Assembly: GCA_045809925.1 (NCBI GenBank)
Contig: JBJMWX010000135.1
Span: forward strand, 1 to 39,903
DNA from: CADDYX01 sp045809925
GTDB taxonomy: Bacteria; Verrucomicrobiota; Verrucomicrobiia; Chthoniobacterales; UBA10450
Direction of reading: 5' to 3'
Length of the DNA stretch: 39,903 bases
Shown here: positions 32,990 through 39,903 of the stretch, in pieces
Position numbering within the stretch: position 1 is the first letter of the stretch
Layout: every line of letters starts with the position of its first letter
Position numbers and translations under genes: made by a program
Notes under the pieces: generated by a model
Told to the model about the DNA's origin: nothing
The model's input: only the letters and a program-made list of their open reading frames with translations
Databases searched by the model: none

Positions 32990-34132
32990 CTACCGAAAGA
33001 AGTCTTTCGCGCGCTCGAAAAAACTTCTGTGCAACGGCGTGTTTTCTTCGCCGCAAAGCGAGGCGAATTCTTCCAGTTTCTCGCGTTGTTCGATGTTCAA
33101 CTTTGTCGGCACTTCAACGATCAGGCGCGCGAGCAGATCGCCGCGATCACGGCCATTCACGTTCGCGATCCCTTTGCCGCGCAGCCGAAACATCTGCCCG
33201 CTCTGCGTTCCGGCAGGCACTTTGAGATTGGCTTTGCCTTCGAGGGTAGGCACCGCGATTTCGCCGCCAAGCGCCGCGATCGCAAACGACACCGGCAGCT
33301 CGCAATACAGATCGTCCTCCTCGCGCTGGAAGACTTCATGTTCCTTAACGTGAATGACGACGTAGAGATCGCCGGGCGGTCCGCCGCGAACTCCGGCTTC
33401 GCCATTTTGTGAGGAACGGAGACGCGACCCGTCGGCGATGCCGGCCGGAATCTTCAATTTGATTCGGCTCGTGTTCTCTACCCGACCTTCGCCTTCGCAG
33501 GCGCGACACGGCTTCTCGAGGATCTCACCGGCGCCGCGACACCGCGGACAGGTTTGCGATACCTGAAAAAATCCGCGGGAGCTGATCACCTGCCCGCGGC
33601 CACCGCAGGTCGGGCAGTTGATCGTGCGGGAGCCAGTCTCTGCGCCTTTGCCGCCACACGTCTCGCAGGCATCGAGTTTGCGAAGCTCGATCTCTTTCTC
33701 GGCGCCGAAGGCAGCTTCTTCGAGAGTAATCTGCATGTCGTAGCGCAGGTCGCTGCCCCGCTGCCGCCCCTGCCGATCCACCGTCGTGCCACCACCAAAA
33801 AAGGTGTCGAAGATCCCACCGCCCATTCCACCGCCGCCGAACACTTCACGAAAAATATCGAACGGGTCGTGAAACCCGCCGCGGAACCCGCCGCCACCCT
33901 GCGCAAATGCAGCGTGGCCATAACGATCGTAGGCGGCGCGTTTGTCGGCATCCATGAGCACGTCGTAGGCTTCGCCGATTTCCTTGAACTTCTCCTCGGC
34001 GTGCGGGTCGTCGGGATTTTTGTCAGGGTGATACTTCACCGCGAGCTTGCGATAGGCGCGTTTCACCTCCTCTTCGGACATGTCGCGGGAGACACCGAGC
34101 ACCTCGTAGTAATCGCGCTTCGTTGTCGCCAT
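32990..34132 (-). CDS. dnaJ: chaperone protein DnaJ
   Basis: Hsp40 co-chaperone of 380 residues that stimulates DnaK ATPase and delivers unfolded substrates. The J domain spans about residues 6-71 with HPD at 35-37. A Gly/Phe-rich stretch follows (about 78-115). The zinc domain has four CxxCxGxG repeats (CETCGGKG, CPTCGGRG, CPRCRGAG, CRACEGEG). The C-terminal beta domains end in FFERAKDFFR. It starts 22 bases after the grpE stop, in an operon led by STAS and SpoIIE-type genes. No dnaK or hrcA is in the window and I see no CIRCE element. Confidence 0.97.
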   Translation of the reverse strand: MATTKRDYYEVLGVSRDMSEEEVKRAYRKLAVKYHPDKNPDDPHAEEKFKEIGEAYDVLMDADKRAAYDRYGHAAFAQGGGGFRGGFHDPFDIFREVFGGGGMGGGIFDTFFGGGTTVDRQGRQRGSDLRYDMQITLEEAAFGAEKEIELRKLDACETCGGKGAETGSRTINCPTCGGRGQVISSRGFFQVSQTCPRCRGAGEILEKPCRACEGEGRVENTSRIKLKIPAGIADGSRLRSSQNGEAGVRGGPPGDLYVVIHVKEHEVFQREEDDLYCELPVSFAIAALGGEIAVPTLEGKANLKVPAGTQSGQMFRLRGKGIANVNGRDRGDLLARLIVEVPTKLNIEQREKLEEFASLCGEENTPLHRSFFERAKDFFR

Positions 34133-34154
34133 CAGCTAAGCTGCAAAACGAGGG

Positions 34155-34715
34155 TCAGGCCGCGGCAGGTCCGCTCGAGACGACAACGCTGGACGGGCGG
34201 AGCAGACGATTCTTGAAACGGTAACCGCGGCGAGTCTGGCGAATGATATGACTCTCGGGCACTTTCCGGCTCGGCTCATGCGCGATGGCTTCGTGCAAAT
34301 TCGGGTCAAACTTGTGCCCTTCGGCGTCAATGGGCTCGAGGCCATTATCGACCAGAAAATCGGTCAACTGCTTAAAGACCATGCTCATGCCGGCATAGAT
34401 CGGAGAGTTTTTGCCTTCATCCTTCGCCGCCGCGAGGCCGAGCTCAAAGTTGTCGACAATCGCAACCAGTTTCTCGAGCAGCGCCGTGTTGGCGTACTTG
34501 ATCGCCTCCTCTTTCTCGCGTGCCGCGCGCTTCTTGTAGTTTTCAAAATCAGCCTGACTGCGGAGGGCCAGGTCGCGGAACCGGTCGAGATCGCCCTGCA
34601 GTGTCGCTACCGGGTCCTCGTCTGCCGTCTGTTCGGGCGCAGTATTTTGGGCCGCGGATGAAGAAGCATTTGCCGCCTCCTCCTCCGCGGGATCAGTCAC
34701 AGGAATCTTGCTCAT
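34155..34715 (-). CDS. grpE: nucleotide exchange factor GrpE
   Basis: Homodimeric ADP/ATP exchange factor for DnaK, 186 residues. It has an acidic Ala/Glu-rich N-terminus (about 1-45), a long coiled coil (DRFRDLALRSQADFENYKKRAAREKEEAIKYAN), and the head domain with VAIVDNFELGLAAA, MVFKQLTDFLVDNGLEPID, FDPNLHEAIAHEPS and TRRGYRFKNRLLRPSSVVVS. All expected GrpE landmarks are present. ATG 34715 overlaps the stop codon of the upstream phosphatase (ATGA), so translation of the two is coupled. Confidence 0.96.
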   Translation of the reverse strand: MSKIPVTDPAEEEAANASSSAAQNTAPEQTADEDPVATLQGDLDRFRDLALRSQADFENYKKRAAREKEEAIKYANTALLEKLVAIVDNFELGLAAAKDEGKNSPIYAGMSMVFKQLTDFLVDNGLEPIDAEGHKFDPNLHEAIAHEPSRKVPESHIIRQTRRGYRFKNRLLRPSSVVVSSGPAAA

Positions 34716-36151
34716 CGTTTTCGGATCGCGATTAAGGTGATGTCGTCATTTTGCGGTGTCGATCCGACGAAGGATCGCACGCCGTCGATCACGCGGTTGA
34801 TGATCGCCCCCGCTCCCTCACCGGCGCCCTCACGCACCGCTTCCACCATTTGCTCGATACCAAATTCCGAACCGTTTGCGTCGAGCGCTTCGGTCACTCC
34901 GTCGGTGTAGAGAAACAGGCAATCGCCGCTATCGAGCGGCACCGCGACGTCGTTACTGATCCTATCGAAGACGCTTCCGCTGTCAATTCCGAGCACCATT
35001 CCCGGCGGCTTGATCGCCGTTATTTCTTTTGTCGCGGCGCGATAGACGAACGGCGCGTCGTGTCCGGCGCGCGAGAGCACGACGTCGCCGCGCGCGTAAT
35101 CGAGGATCAGGTAAGCCATGCTGATGAACATGTCCTCCTTGATGTCTGGATAGAGCTGCCGATTAACCTTCCGCAGAACGTCGGCCGGTGAGGAATTGTT
35201 TGCGGCCTGGCTCCGCAAAACGCTGCGGCAGATCGCCATGATGATTGAGGCCGGCACACCTTTGCCGGAAACGTCGGCAATCGCGATCCCGAGCCGCTCG
35301 TCGTCGATGTTGATATAGTCGAAATAGTCCCCGCTCACCTGCCGGGCCGGAATGTTCAGGCCGCTGATCTCGAAGCCGTCCACAACTGGCGCTTCGCTCG
35401 GGAGCAGGAGCCGCTGGATGTCGCGCGCGATCTCGAGATCGTGGTCGAGACGCTTCTTTTCGTTCGCCTCCGAGTAGACAATCGCATTGTAGAGGGCAAA
35501 AGCGGACTGCTCCGAGATCGACTTAAAGACCACGAAATCGCTGGCGCTGAACGGCGCACTGGCCGGTCCATTGACGAGCGCAAGCACTCCCATGTTTTGC
35601 TTGCCGTAGAGTAACGGCGTGACCATCGCGGAGCCGACTGCCAGCGGGGTGCCGCGGAGGTTCGAAAGCTCCGGCGCGGCGGCGAGCACGTTGGTAAGAT
35701 GGACCGCCTGCCGCGTCTCCCACGCGCGGCCGATGATCCCTTCGCCAGGTGCGACCGTATGCATCCCGACGTATGTCTCTAGGGCGGCCGGTGTGCTGGC
35801 CGCCTGTTGCAGGATATGCGCTGGCACCTCAGCCAGAGGCGGACAGCCCTTGGAAACAAAAGCCGGTGCCAGCTTGCTGGTCGCGCGCTCCATCATATAA
35901 AGCGCGCCGCCATGCGCATCGAGAATGCGCGCTGCGCCCTCGACGATCAGCCGATGCAGGTCGGCCGCGCGGATCGTCTCGGTGAACGCCTCACCCAGGC
36001 CGTGGAGAAAATCGAAGACAAGTGTCTCTTCGATCTGGATTTCTTCCTTCGAGCGCTCGAGCTGCCGGACACGTCCGCTTTGCCTCCACCAGGTGGCACC
36101 CCATCCGGCCAGGCAGACAACAAACAGCCCGAGGAAGATAAAGAGCCACAT
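34712..36151 (-). CDS. GAF-SpoIIE (PP2C-type) serine phosphatase, RsbU-like, membrane anchored
   Basis: Predicted protein phosphatase of 479 residues that would dephosphorylate an anti-anti-sigma factor. Residues 1-20 form one membrane anchor, then a short coiled coil, a GAF domain (about 45-215; GALYMMERATSKLAP, GEGIIGRAWETRQAVHL) and a linker helix (LDHDLEIARDIQRLLLPS) typical of RsbU-type signalling. The PP2C/SpoIIE domain follows, with metal-binding SGDYFDY, IAIADVSGKGVPASI, LFLYTDGVTEALD and the terminal NDDITLIAI. The partner STAS protein is encoded 11 bases upstream and grpE overlaps its stop. The ligand of the GAF domain is unknown. Confidence 0.94.
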   Translation of the reverse strand: MWLFIFLGLFVVCLAGWGATWWRQSGRVRQLERSKEEIQIEETLVFDFLHGLGEAFTETIRAADLHRLIVEGAARILDAHGGALYMMERATSKLAPAFVSKGCPPLAEVPAHILQQAASTPAALETYVGMHTVAPGEGIIGRAWETRQAVHLTNVLAAAPELSNLRGTPLAVGSAMVTPLLYGKQNMGVLALVNGPASAPFSASDFVVFKSISEQSAFALYNAIVYSEANEKKRLDHDLEIARDIQRLLLPSEAPVVDGFEISGLNIPARQVSGDYFDYINIDDERLGIAIADVSGKGVPASIIMAICRSVLRSQAANNSSPADVLRKVNRQLYPDIKEDMFISMAYLILDYARGDVVLSRAGHDAPFVYRAATKEITAIKPPGMVLGIDSGSVFDRISNDVAVPLDSGDCLFLYTDGVTEALDANGSEFGIEQMVEAVREGAGEGAGAIINRVIDGVRSFVGSTPQNDDITLIAIRKR

Positions 36152-36162
36152 GGCGGCGGCGA

Positions 36163-36681
36163 TTAGTTAGTCGACGCCGGCTCTTTATGCAGGTCTTGCT
36201 TTAGATAATCGAGAACGTCTTTGAACTTCGAGAAATTCTCCGGCACCGCCTCACACAATGCCTCGTGTGCGTCGAGGATCTGACGCTTTTGCTCGAGCTT
36301 GGAATCGCTCGAGCTGCGGTTCTTTTCCTCCGACTCAAACTCCTGACACTCCGGAGCACGCGCTCCGTTCGAGTGAATCGTGAACAACTGATCAAGACCG
36401 AGCCCGGTGAGCAGATCGCGGCTGCGCGCTCCACAATGGACGACGTGGAGATGGCCGTGGCCAAGTTCTTTCAGGCGCAGGGCAACGCCGGCCATCGTTC
36501 CCATAAAGGTCGAATCCATCATTGCGCACCCCGCCAGATCGACCACGAATTCGCGATAGCCGCGGTTGACCATCTCTCGCGTAAACTCCTTGAAGCTGCC
36601 GCTGTTTAAGAAGGTCCCGCGACCCTCGACCTTTACCCAAACGGCATCTCCGTTCACCCCGACCTGGATCGACGACTCCAC
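36163..36681 (-). CDS. STAS-domain anti-anti-sigma factor-like protein
   Basis: Protein of 172 residues. The STAS fold spans about residues 4-110 (VWVKVEGRGTFLNSGSF, YREFVVDLAGCAMMDSTFMG, LRLKELGHGHLHVVH, LTGLGLDQLFTIH). Ser 57 in MDSTFMG sits where SpoIIAA/RsbV proteins are phosphorylated. A C-terminal extension of about 60 residues is hydrophilic and helical (DSKLEQKRQILDAHEALCEA, FSKFKDVLDYLKQDLHKE) and is absent from plain RsbV proteins. It is encoded directly ahead of a SpoIIE-type phosphatase, its natural partner. No HATPase anti-sigma kinase gene is in the window, so the partner switch is incomplete here. Confidence 0.92.
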   Translation of the reverse strand: MESSIQVGVNGDAVWVKVEGRGTFLNSGSFKEFTREMVNRGYREFVVDLAGCAMMDSTFMGTMAGVALRLKELGHGHLHVVHCGARSRDLLTGLGLDQLFTIHSNGARAPECQEFESEEKNRSSSDSKLEQKRQILDAHEALCEAVPENFSKFKDVLDYLKQDLHKEPASTN

Positions 36682-36775
36682 AATTCTCCTCTGAAAAACT
36701 ACGGGTCGTGGGAGAGAGTGTCAAACCATCCGCCAGCGAGCTTCCCCCGCGAAAACCGACTTCTCACAGGTTGGC

Positions 36776-37327
36776 TTACTTCCACAAGTACGAACGATTC
36801 TCGGCCACGACCCGGCCCCCCGTGATGAGTAGACATCGCCAGGCAAGTACGCGCCCGTCATCCGCATAGTCATCGCCAATGATCTGAAACTCGGTTTTAT
36901 GGCTGCCTCTGGCGGCGGGATAATTCACCTCCCGCGACTGGGTGAAGGCGCGCAGCTTTTCCTGCCGGTACTCGAGACGTACCGTCACATCCGCATCGCG
37001 TTTCGCGCGCCAGAAAAACTCCATGTAATCGCCGAAGCGCTGCCGCTGATCCAAGGCCGTGATCGCTCCGAACAGGCGGTAACTGCGCTCGAAGCTGATC
37101 GACGCGTCGGCCGCGGCCGCTCCGCGCGCCACGCTGCGGAACTTGGAAACCTGTGCCTTCGGTGGCGTCGGATTAAGGAAGAAGAGTTTGGTTTTCCGGA
37201 ACTCGAAGTCGCGGTCTAACGCGACCGGGAGCCGGGTGACGCCGCTGTTTAGTTTGCTCGGCTCGGCGCCGCGCAAGGTGCTGAGCGCAAGGAGCGCCAA
37301 TCCGACCACGACCGAACCGTGCTTCAT
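36776..37327 (-). CDS. secreted or periplasmic hypothetical protein
   Basis: No family recognised. The 183 residues start with a signal-like segment (MKHGSVVVGLALLALSTLRGAEP). The mature part is beta-rich with many charged and aromatic residues (FEFRKTKLFFLNPTPPKAQVSKF, YMEFFWRAKRDADVTVRLEYRQE, WRCLLITGGRVVAENRSYLWK). It contains no Cys pair or catalytic motif that I can name. It is transcribed divergently from the exonuclease-ligase gene and ends 94 bases before the STAS gene on the same strand, so it could read into that operon. Confidence 0.75.
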   Translation of the reverse strand: MKHGSVVVGLALLALSTLRGAEPSKLNSGVTRLPVALDRDFEFRKTKLFFLNPTPPKAQVSKFRSVARGAAAADASISFERSYRLFGAITALDQRQRFGDYMEFFWRAKRDADVTVRLEYRQEKLRAFTQSREVNYPAARGSHKTEFQIIGDDYADDGRVLAWRCLLITGGRVVAENRSYLWK

Positions 37328-37416
37328 TCGTTGCTATAGAACTGAGCGCCGGCGTGACTGTCAATCGCGTGCGGGTGCGCGTTGCCGTGCACTTCGATTC
37401 ACGCGTAGCTTCTCAG

Positions 37417-39864
37417 ATGCTGGATGTGCGTTACGAGCGCGGCGTTTACCTGCCGCACGAGGACCTCTGGCTCGATCCGTGGGATGCGCAGCCCTTCGCG
37501 TTCGTTTCGCACGCCCACAGCGACCACATCGCTCCCCATGCGGAGGTGATTGTCTCTGAGCGAACCGCCCGGCTAATGCAGGCCCGAATGCCGGGAAAGC
37601 GCAATGAGCACGTTTTGCCGTTCGGGGAAACGCGTGACGTCCGCGGCCTTTGTATCACGCTCCTGCCTGCGGGCCACGTCTTTGGATCCGCGCAGATCTT
37701 CCTGAAAACCGCTGCCGGTTCCCTCCTCTACACTGGCGATTTCAAATTGCGCCACGGCCAGTCGGCCGAACCGGCCGAGTGGTGCCACGCGCAGACGCTG
37801 ATCATGGAGACGACTTTCGGGCTGCCCCGCTATCGCTTTCCCCCGACAATCGAGGTGATCGAGCAAATCATTTCGTTCTGCCGCGACGCGCTGGATGCGG
37901 GGGCAACGCCTGTCCTGCTCGGTTACTCGTTAGGCAAAGCGCAGGAGATTCTTTGCTCGCTCGGCGGCGCAGGGCTCAAGCCGATGCTGCACGGCTCGGT
38001 ATACCGAATGACACGGATCTACGAGCAATTCGGCCAGTCCTTTTGTGAATACGAGCGCTACGATGCCGAAGGTGTCGAGGGCAAGGTCCTGATTTGTCCC
38101 CCCAGCGCGAATCGGTCCCGCATGCTCGAGAAAATCAAGAACAAGCGCGTCGCCATGATTAGTGGCTGGGCCGTGGATCCGAACGCCGTCTATCGCTATC
38201 AGGTTGACGCCGCCTTTCCGCTCTCCGACCACGCCGATTACACGGACCTTATCCGCTATGTCGAACTGGTCCGGCCGCAGCGCGTGCTCACATTGCACGG
38301 TTTCGCGGCGGAGTTTGCCCGCGATCTGCGCGACCGCGGCATCGAAGCGTGGGCGCTGAGCGAAGAAAACCAGATGGAGCTCGCGTTGTTATCTCAAAAG
38401 GTTGTAGGGGCCGCGGTCCCGGCGGCGGTACAACCGGAGCGGCTGCCGCCGCGGACGGCGGCCGCTACAGCATCGGAGTTCTTCATTTTCGCCAACGTCG
38501 GCGAAGCGATTGCCGCGACGCCGGCAAAGCTCGAAAAGGTGCGACTGCTCGCGGCCTACCTCCGCGGCCTCGAAGATCCACAGCTGCGGATAGCGACAAC
38601 GTACTTCACCGGCAAAGCTTTTCCGCAAAGCGATTTGCGCACTTTGCAGGTCGGCTGGGCGGTGATTTTTCGTGCCCTGCTTGCCGGCGCTAACATCACC
38701 GAGGCTGAGTTGCATCGCGTTGCCAGCAGCCACGGCGATGCCGGCAAAACCGCATTCGAAGCGCTAGAGAATCGTACTCACCCGGAACCGTTCAGTACCC
38801 TCCAGTCGCGTGAGCTCTTCGAACAACTGCAGAAAACGCGCGGCCCAATCGCGAAAACAGAATTGCTACAGGCGCGGGTGGCGAAGCTCAGCGCGCTCGA
38901 AGGTCAGTATGTGATCAAGATCCTGACCGGCGATCTGCGCATCGGCTTGCGCGAAGGCTTGGTCGAGGAGGCGATCGCGGCCGCGTTCGAGGCGCCACTC
39001 GATGGCGTCAAGGAAGCAAACATGCTGCTCGCAGACATTGGCGAAACAGCCGTCCTCGCGCGTCGCGGCGAGCTCGATCGCGCCGCGCTTTCCATATTCC
39101 GGGCGATCAAGTGCATGCTTGCCAGCCCGGAACCGACCGCGGAGGCGATCTGGGCGCGCTTTGCCGGCATAGGAACCGCGTTCGTAGAAGACAAGTTCGA
39201 CGGCATCCGCGCACAGCTCCACCGCTGCGGCGGCCGCGTCGAAATGTTCTCCCGGGACCTGCGGCGAATCACAGATCAGTTTCCGGAGGTGACGGAAGCT
39301 GCCCGAAAATTCGACGACGACGTCATTCTCGATGGCGAGATCATCGCCTTCGAGCAGGGAAAGAAGCTCACGTTTTTCGACCTGCAGAAGCGACTCGGCC
39401 GAAAACACGAGGGCGCTGATCTCTTCGCAGCCGCTGCTGATGTGCCGGTCGTGTTTGTCGCGTTCGATCTGCTTTGGCACAATGGCAAATCATTGCTCAA
39501 GAGCCCGCTGCGCGCACGCCGCGAGCGATTGCGCGGCCTGAAACTGCCGACGCACTTCCAAATCGCGAGCGTCAGCGCCGCACACTCAGCTGCCGATATC
39601 GAAGCGCAGTTCCAGTCAGCGCGCCACCGGTTGAACGAAGGCCTGATGATCAAGGACCCGGAGAGCATCTACTCGCCGGGACGGCGCGGCCTGTTCTGGT
39701 TCAAGCTCAAGAAAGAGCTCGCCACGCTCGACGTCGTGGTGGTCGCGGCCGAGCTGGGTCATGGCAAACGCAACCAGGTCCTGAGCGATTACACCTTTGC
39801 GGTGCGCGACGATGAGAGCGGCGAACTGCGGCCGATCGGCAAAGCCTATACCGGTTTATTCTAA
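37417..39864 (+). CDS. fused DNA-ligase-associated exonuclease / ATP-dependent DNA ligase, C-terminus truncated
   Basis: An 815-residue two-enzyme fusion. Residues 1-325 are a metallo-beta-lactamase exonuclease of the DNA-ligase-associated type: YLPHEDLWLDP, metal motif HAHSDH (32-37), PAGHVFGSAQIFL, YTGDFKLRHG, FPLSDHADY. A Pro/Ala linker (about 329-352) is encoded by a palindromic element. The rest is an ATP-dependent ligase with an N-terminal DNA-binding domain, nucleotidylated Lys near 593 in VEDKFDGIR, FDLLWHNG, EGLMIKDPES and FWFKLKKE. The protein stops at GKAYTGLF, about 90-100 residues early, losing most of the OB domain. ATG 37417 matches family starts; an in-frame GTG at 37354 is also open. 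Confidence 0.9.
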   Translation: MLDVRYERGVYLPHEDLWLDPWDAQPFAFVSHAHSDHIAPHAEVIVSERTARLMQARMPGKRNEHVLPFGETRDVRGLCITLLPAGHVFGSAQIFLKTAAGSLLYTGDFKLRHGQSAEPAEWCHAQTLIMETTFGLPRYRFPPTIEVIEQIISFCRDALDAGATPVLLGYSLGKAQEILCSLGGAGLKPMLHGSVYRMTRIYEQFGQSFCEYERYDAEGVEGKVLICPPSANRSRMLEKIKNKRVAMISGWAVDPNAVYRYQVDAAFPLSDHADYTDLIRYVELVRPQRVLTLHGFAAEFARDLRDRGIEAWALSEENQMELALLSQKVVGAAVPAAVQPERLPPRTAAATASEFFIFANVGEAIAATPAKLEKVRLLAAYLRGLEDPQLRIATTYFTGKAFPQSDLRTLQVGWAVIFRALLAGANITEAELHRVASSHGDAGKTAFEALENRTHPEPFSTLQSRELFEQLQKTRGPIAKTELLQARVAKLSALEGQYVIKILTGDLRIGLREGLVEEAIAAAFEAPLDGVKEANMLLADIGETAVLARRGELDRAALSIFRAIKCMLASPEPTAEAIWARFAGIGTAFVEDKFDGIRAQLHRCGGRVEMFSRDLRRITDQFPEVTEAARKFDDDVILDGEIIAFEQGKKLTFFDLQKRLGRKHEGADLFAAAADVPVVFVAFDLLWHNGKSLLKSPLRARRERLRGLKLPTHFQIASVSAAHSAADIEAQFQSARHRLNEGLMIKDPESIYSPGRRGLFWFKLKKELATLDVVVVAAELGHGKRNQVLSDYTFAVRDDESGELRPIGKAYTGLF
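38403..38469. repeat. 67-bp palindromic element, copy B (inside the exonuclease-ligase linker)
   Basis: Sixteen-base terminal inverted repeats match at 14 positions: TGTAGGGGCCGCGGTC at 38403-38418 and GACGGCGGCCGCTACA at 38454-38469. Its length equals that of copy A at 30435-30501, and both share TGTAGxGGC at one end and GCGGAC...CCGCTACA at the other. The frame stays open, encoding an Ala/Pro-rich stretch between the two enzyme domains. Confidence 0.65.
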
Positions 39865-39903
39865 GAGTAGATGTTGGTTATTTCGTAGTTTTTGTAAATT
39901 TTG
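39856..39903. other. AT-rich terminal segment following the truncated ligase
   Basis: The final ~48 bases are only about a quarter G+C, against roughly 60% elsewhere, and contain several stop codons in the ligase frame (taa, tag, tag, taa). The change coincides with the point where ligase homology ends. It may be the edge of an inserted element or an assembly artefact at a contig end. Confidence 0.5.

Noticed and set aside
1..39903. tRNA, rRNA, CRISPR arrays, riboswitches and insertion sequences
   Set aside because: I looked for cloverleaf-like segments, regular direct repeats and transposase motifs and found none; gaps between genes are mostly too short to hold them.

Overview
The window is about 40 kb of GC-rich, densely coded bacterial chromosome. 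Protein styles (NtrC/NtrY-type sigma-54 control, ADOP-type permease, secreted sorbosone-dehydrogenase-like protein, SpoIIE/STAS regulators, exonuclease-ligase fusion) fit a Gram-negative soil lineage. Verrucomicrobiota (Spartobacteria-like) is my best guess, by inference only; there is no rRNA or tRNA in the window to confirm it. Nothing resembles a plasmid, phage or CRISPR locus. The window probably ends at a contig edge, because the last ~45 bases turn abruptly AT-rich.

Region 1 (1-6715, minus strand): a sigma-54-controlled export system. An NtrC-like activator and an NtrY-like kinase lie directly upstream of a consensus -24/-12 promoter (3858-3873). That promoter faces a 99-codon small membrane protein, an HlyD/MacA-type adaptor, a MacB/LolD-type ATPase and an ADOP/MacB-type permease that runs off the window.

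Region 2 (6789-12466): ordinary accessory and housekeeping genes. These are an APC permease, a secreted protein of unknown function, a class C-type serine hydrolase whose tail overlaps it convergently, a ComM/YifB ATPase and a DUF1003 protein.

Region 3 (12468-26355, minus strand): a 13-gene, mostly translationally coupled glycan operon. It holds two SDR epimerases (one fused to a glycoside-hydrolase-like barrel), an MDR dehydrogenase, one GT4 and four CgeB-like glycosyltransferases, a myo-inositol-phosphate synthase, a nucleotidyltransferase, a CmoB-like methyltransferase, a second barrel protein and a histidine phosphatase. The second barrel protein reads as a circular permutation of the first. 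The permuted copy keeps both expected catalytic glutamates, while the fused copy has Lys at the acid/base position. I infer an inositol-containing glycoconjugate pathway; the product is unknown.

Region 4 (26754-32914): a sigma-70 family factor with a clear terminator, pyruvate kinase, a small methyltransferase, RNase HII, a YraN-family protein, a PQQ-type dehydrogenase and RsmE.

Region 5 (32990-39903): an anti-anti-sigma STAS protein and a GAF-SpoIIE phosphatase are coupled to grpE and dnaJ. A secreted hypothetical protein follows, then a fused DNA-ligase-associated exonuclease/ATP-dependent ligase that stops inside its OB domain. Two 67-bp palindromic elements with matching ends (30435-30501 and 38403-38469) lie within protein-coding sequence and encode the YraN N-terminus and the exonuclease-ligase linker.
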